From Oceaniradius stylonematis (lineage in GTDB: Bacteria; Pseudomonadota; Alphaproteobacteria; Rhizobiales; Rhizobiaceae), in assembly GCF_003149475.2 (NCBI RefSeq), contig NZ_QFWV02000009.1:177563-232408 (forward strand): DNA of 54,846 nt. The letters run 5' to 3'. Shown here in pieces: positions 52,232 through 54,846 of this stretch. Made by a program: the position numbers and the translations under genes. Within the stretch, counting starts at the first letter, position 1. Every line of letters begins with the position of its first letter. The notes under the pieces were generated by a model. It saw only the letters and a program-made list of their open reading frames with translations. It ran no database searches and was not told where the DNA came from.

Positions 52232-53070
52232 AGCACTCACCGTTTGGCTTTGTGGCGTCCTCGTCGAAAACGCTCGCCGGCACTTGCCTGTTGGCCGGCC
52301 TCGTCGTCATCGCGCTGGCCGCGCCCGTCATTTCACCCAACGATCCGTGGGATATGGTCGGCCGTCCTTTCACGCCGCCTCTGTCGGATGGGTTTCTGCT
52401 CGGTTCGGATACGCTGGGGCGTGACATTCTATCCGGCATCATCCACGGCAGCCGCGTATCGCTGTTTGTGGGCCTGGCGGCGACCGTCGCCGCACTGGCG
52501 ATCGGACTTGTGGTTGGCGGCGTCGCCGGGTTTTTCTCCGGCAGGGTCGACAATGCGTTGATGCGTCTGACCGAGATTTTTCAAACGATACCAAGCTTCG
52601 TTCTGGCCATCATGCTCGTCGCCGTCTTCCAGCCCTCGCTTGCGTCCACCATCACCGCGATCGCGGTTGTGTCGTGGCCACCCATTGCGCGCCTCGCACG
52701 GGCAGAGTTCCTTGCGAAGCGCAATCTCGAATATGTGTCGGCTGCGGTATCGGCAGGACGGCCCGGATGGGACATTGCCCTTCGTGAGATCCTTCCCAAT
52801 GCCCTGCCTCCGATCATCGTGATGGCATCGCTTGGCGTTGCCACGGCGATCCTGCTTGAAAGTGCAATCAGCTTTCTTGGGCTGGGCGATCCCAACCTGG
52901 CCAGCTGGGGGTACATGATCGGTGTCGGGCGTACGGTCATCAGACAGGCTTGGTGGATGAGTGTCTTTCCCGGTCTGGCCATCATGGTGGCGGTCCTTGC
53001 CATCAATCTGCTCGGCGAAGGCCTGAACGACGCGATCAGCCCAAGCCAGCGGGGGGGCGCCAAAGCATGA
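52228..53070 (+). CDS. ABC transporter permease, DppC type, GTG start
   Basis: A 280-residue permease paired with the DppB-type protein: LGSDTLGRDILSGIIHGSRV near the N-terminus, the EAA-type loop ARAEFLAKRNLEYVSAAVSA, ILPNALPPIIVMASLGVATA and AISFLGLGDPNLASWGYMI. It starts at GTG 52228, overlapping the previous stop by 4 bases, and its stop overlaps the ATPase start in the same way, so the three genes are tightly coupled. Confidence 0.92.
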   Translation: MKHSPFGFVASSSKTLAGTCLLAGLVVIALAAPVISPNDPWDMVGRPFTPPLSDGFLLGSDTLGRDILSGIIHGSRVSLFVGLAATVAALAIGLVVGGVAGFFSGRVDNALMRLTEIFQTIPSFVLAIMLVAVFQPSLASTITAIAVVSWPPIARLARAEFLAKRNLEYVSAAVSAGRPGWDIALREILPNALPPIIVMASLGVATAILLESAISFLGLGDPNLASWGYMIGVGRTVIRQAWWMSVFPGLAIMVAVLAINLLGEGLNDAISPSQRGGAKA

Positions 53071-54692
53071 CCGGCATGTTGCTCCAAATCCGGAACCTGT
53101 CGATCGGGCTGCCCTTTGGCGGAGACAGGAAACTTGCCGTCGAAGACGTCTCCATCGGCGTCGGTGACAATGAGCTTCTTTGCGTCGTCGGAGAGTCGGG
53201 GTCGGGCAAATCGGTGCTGTCGCACAGCATAATGGGCCTTTTGCCAAACGTTCTGACCCGCCGCAGCGGCGACATCCTCTTCGGTGAAGAGGACGTGACA
53301 GCAATGTCAGAGCGCGAGCTACGCCGGCTGCGGGGCGCCGAAATCGGCATGGTCTTTCAGGAGCCGATGTCGACGCTCAACCCGCTGATGCGTATTGGCG
53401 ACCAGATCGATGAAAGCATTCGCTTTCACCGCCAACTTGCCAAGTCGAAACGCCGGGACATGGTGCTGGAGGTGCTCGAATCGGTCGGGTTCCCCGAACC
53501 GGAGCGGATGCTCAGACGCTATCCGAAGGAATTGTCGGGTGGACAGCGGCAGCGCGTCATGATTGCCATGGCCCTGGTGCTGCGGCCGAGGCTGTTGATC
53601 GCCGACGAACCGACCACAGCCCTGGATGTCACCACGCAGGCCCAGATTCTGGATCTCATTCGCAAAGTGCAGCGCGAAATGCAGATGGCGGTCATGTTCG
53701 TCACGCACGATTTCGGCGTGGTCGCGGAAATCGCTGATCGGGTGGCGGTCATGCGTCACGGCATTCTGGTGGAGCAAGGGACGGCCGCCGAAGTTCTGAA
53801 CCGGCCGAAGCACGGATACACCCGCCAGCTTCTGGACTCCGTACCCAAGGGCACACCCGTAGCGCCGGCGGCCGTCGGGAAAGGCGAGCCGGTGCTTGAG
53901 GCGCGCGACATCAAGAAGGTCTATCGCGGTTCCGGGTCATGGCGAAAGATGGGCGATGTTGTTGCGTCAGATGATGTGAGCTTCACGCTTCATCGCGGCG
54001 AAACCATCTCAATCGTGGGCGAATCCGGGTCCGGAAAGTCGACGTTGGGGCGCATTCTGATGCATTTGTTGCAGCCGGATTCGGGTAGCGTCACCTTGGG
54101 CAAAGACACCCTTTCCGCACTCAAGGGATCAGATTTGAGACGCGCGCGCCGGCGCATCCAGATGGTCTTCCAGGATCCGTTCTCCTCGCTCAATCCGCGT
54201 TGCCGGATTGGGACGCAGATGATGCGCAACCTCAAGGCGAGCGGCATTCCCGGTTTGGAGGCGAAACGGACAACGGACAAATGGCTGGAGCGTGTCGGGC
54301 TCGATGCGAGTGCCGCCAACCGGTTTCCGCAAGAATTTTCCGGCGGGCAGCGCCAACGCATCGCGATCGCGCGGGCATTGTGCCTGGATCCGGAAGTTGT
54401 CGTCGCCGACGAGCCCGTGTCGGCACTCGACGTCACGATCCAGCGCAGGATCCTGGATTTGCTGGAAGACCTGAAGAAGGAAATGAACCTGTCTCTGATC
54501 TTCATCACGCATGATCTCGCGATCGCCGCCGAAATCAGTGACACGATCATTGTCATGAAATCGGGGCGGATCGTGGAAACCGGTGCCAGCAGGCACGTCT
54601 TCGAAAATCCGCACAGCGCCTATACGAAGACGTTGATCGAATCGAGTTTGCATGCCGGCTTTGGCCACACGGAGCAGTCCTACCTTTCTTAG
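53067..54692 (+). CDS. Fused double ATPase of the Dpp-type importer (DppD-DppF)
   Basis: A 541-residue protein with two complete ATPase domains in one chain. Half one (about 1-270) has GESGSGKSVLSHSIMGLL, LSGGQRQRVMIAMAL and LLIADEPTTALDVTTQAQIL. Half two (about 275-530) has GESGSGKSTLGRILMHLL, FSGGQRQRIAIARALCL and VVVADEPVSALDVTIQRRIL. These correspond to DppD and DppF, usually separate genes. Fused forms are known in alphaproteobacteria. Both halves look competent. ATG 53067 overlaps the upstream stop. It is the last gene of the island. Confidence 0.93.
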   Translation: MTGMLLQIRNLSIGLPFGGDRKLAVEDVSIGVGDNELLCVVGESGSGKSVLSHSIMGLLPNVLTRRSGDILFGEEDVTAMSERELRRLRGAEIGMVFQEPMSTLNPLMRIGDQIDESIRFHRQLAKSKRRDMVLEVLESVGFPEPERMLRRYPKELSGGQRQRVMIAMALVLRPRLLIADEPTTALDVTTQAQILDLIRKVQREMQMAVMFVTHDFGVVAEIADRVAVMRHGILVEQGTAAEVLNRPKHGYTRQLLDSVPKGTPVAPAAVGKGEPVLEARDIKKVYRGSGSWRKMGDVVASDDVSFTLHRGETISIVGESGSGKSTLGRILMHLLQPDSGSVTLGKDTLSALKGSDLRRARRRIQMVFQDPFSSLNPRCRIGTQMMRNLKASGIPGLEAKRTTDKWLERVGLDASAANRFPQEFSGGQRQRIAIARALCLDPEVVVADEPVSALDVTIQRRILDLLEDLKKEMNLSLIFITHDLAIAAEISDTIIVMKSGRIVETGASRHVFENPHSAYTKTLIESSLHAGFGHTEQSYLS

Positions 54693-54782
54693 AGCGTCCG
54701 TCGACTGATGCGCCTTATGCCGGCCGGCACAAGCCGAACACCAGAAAACCGGCCACACGCCACAAAACCTGTCCTATTGACC

Positions 54783-54846
54783 TGAGCCCCTGAACCTCCT
54801 CCAGATTTTGGTAGAGTCCGTCGATCAAAGGAGATGGACGAATGAA
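54783..54846 (+). mobile_element. Left end of an IS3-family element, cut by the window
   Basis: TGAGCCCCTGAACCTCCTCC followed by AGATTTTGGTAGAG has the look of an IS3-family (IS407-like) terminal repeat. It is followed by a strong AAAGGAGATGGACGA site and an ATG at 54842, where orfA would begin. The element runs off the window, so its right end and transposase cannot be seen. Confidence 0.55.

Noticed and set aside
1-54846. CRISPR arrays, tRNA or rRNA genes, prophage genes
   Set aside because: No spaced repeats, tRNA-like cloverleaf blocks or phage structural genes were seen while reading the window.

Overview
The window is high-GC DNA with dense, short-gapped operons. It most resembles an alphaproteobacterium of the Hyphomicrobiales type, from its MucR/Ros regulator, the PuuD route for urate, a complete beta-hydroxyaspartate cycle (BHAC) cluster, and an IspD whose C-terminus looks like a relic of the alphaproteobacterial IspDF fusion. 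No rRNA, tRNA or CRISPR was seen. The genus cannot be told from the sequence.

Layout. 0-5 kb: two unknown genes, ispD, a DUF4345 membrane protein, a methionine sulfoxide reductase, and a fasciclin protein beside an RskA-like anti-sigma factor and an ECF sigma factor. 5-26 kb: a large purine-catabolic region. It holds xanthine dehydrogenase (xdhA, xdhB, xdhC), guanine deaminase, two purine permeases, the urate-to-allantoin-to-ureidoglycolate enzymes (puuD, uraH, a puuE-uraD fusion, allE, allA) and a LysR regulator. Embedded in it is bhcDCBA with its regulator bhcR. Ureidoglycolate lyase releases glyoxylate, and the BHAC turns glyoxylate and glycine into oxaloacetate, so the region reads as a purine-to-central-carbon system. 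The allantoate amidohydrolase step is not in the window.

26-30 kb: mucR with a long AT-rich upstream region, an XRE-type regulator, then an uncatalogued 28-codon gene with a good ribosome binding site 5 bp upstream of a SagB/ThcOx-type nitroreductase. This is the best candidate for an undescribed system: a minimal ribosomally made, modified peptide (RiPP) locus without a visible cyclodehydratase.

30-40 kb: a sugar isomerase/epimerase and a Gfo/Idh/MocA dehydrogenase, a divergent AraC regulator, and an eight-gene operon (PhyH-type dioxygenase, ribose-type ABC importer, PfkB kinase, RbsD, PanB-like aldolase, DeoC) that should import and break down a pentose or deoxypentose derivative.

40-54.8 kb: a decayed GcvA-like LysR gene, a DAO-family oxidoreductase, an IS3-type transposase fragment, then a GntR-led catabolic island (class III aminotransferase, sulfatase-family hydrolase, aldehyde dehydrogenase, acetylpolyamine amidohydrolase-like enzyme, and a Dpp-type importer with a fused double ATPase). 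The window closes in what looks like the left end of another IS3-family element. The island probably imports and degrades an acylated and possibly sulfated or phosphorylated amine.
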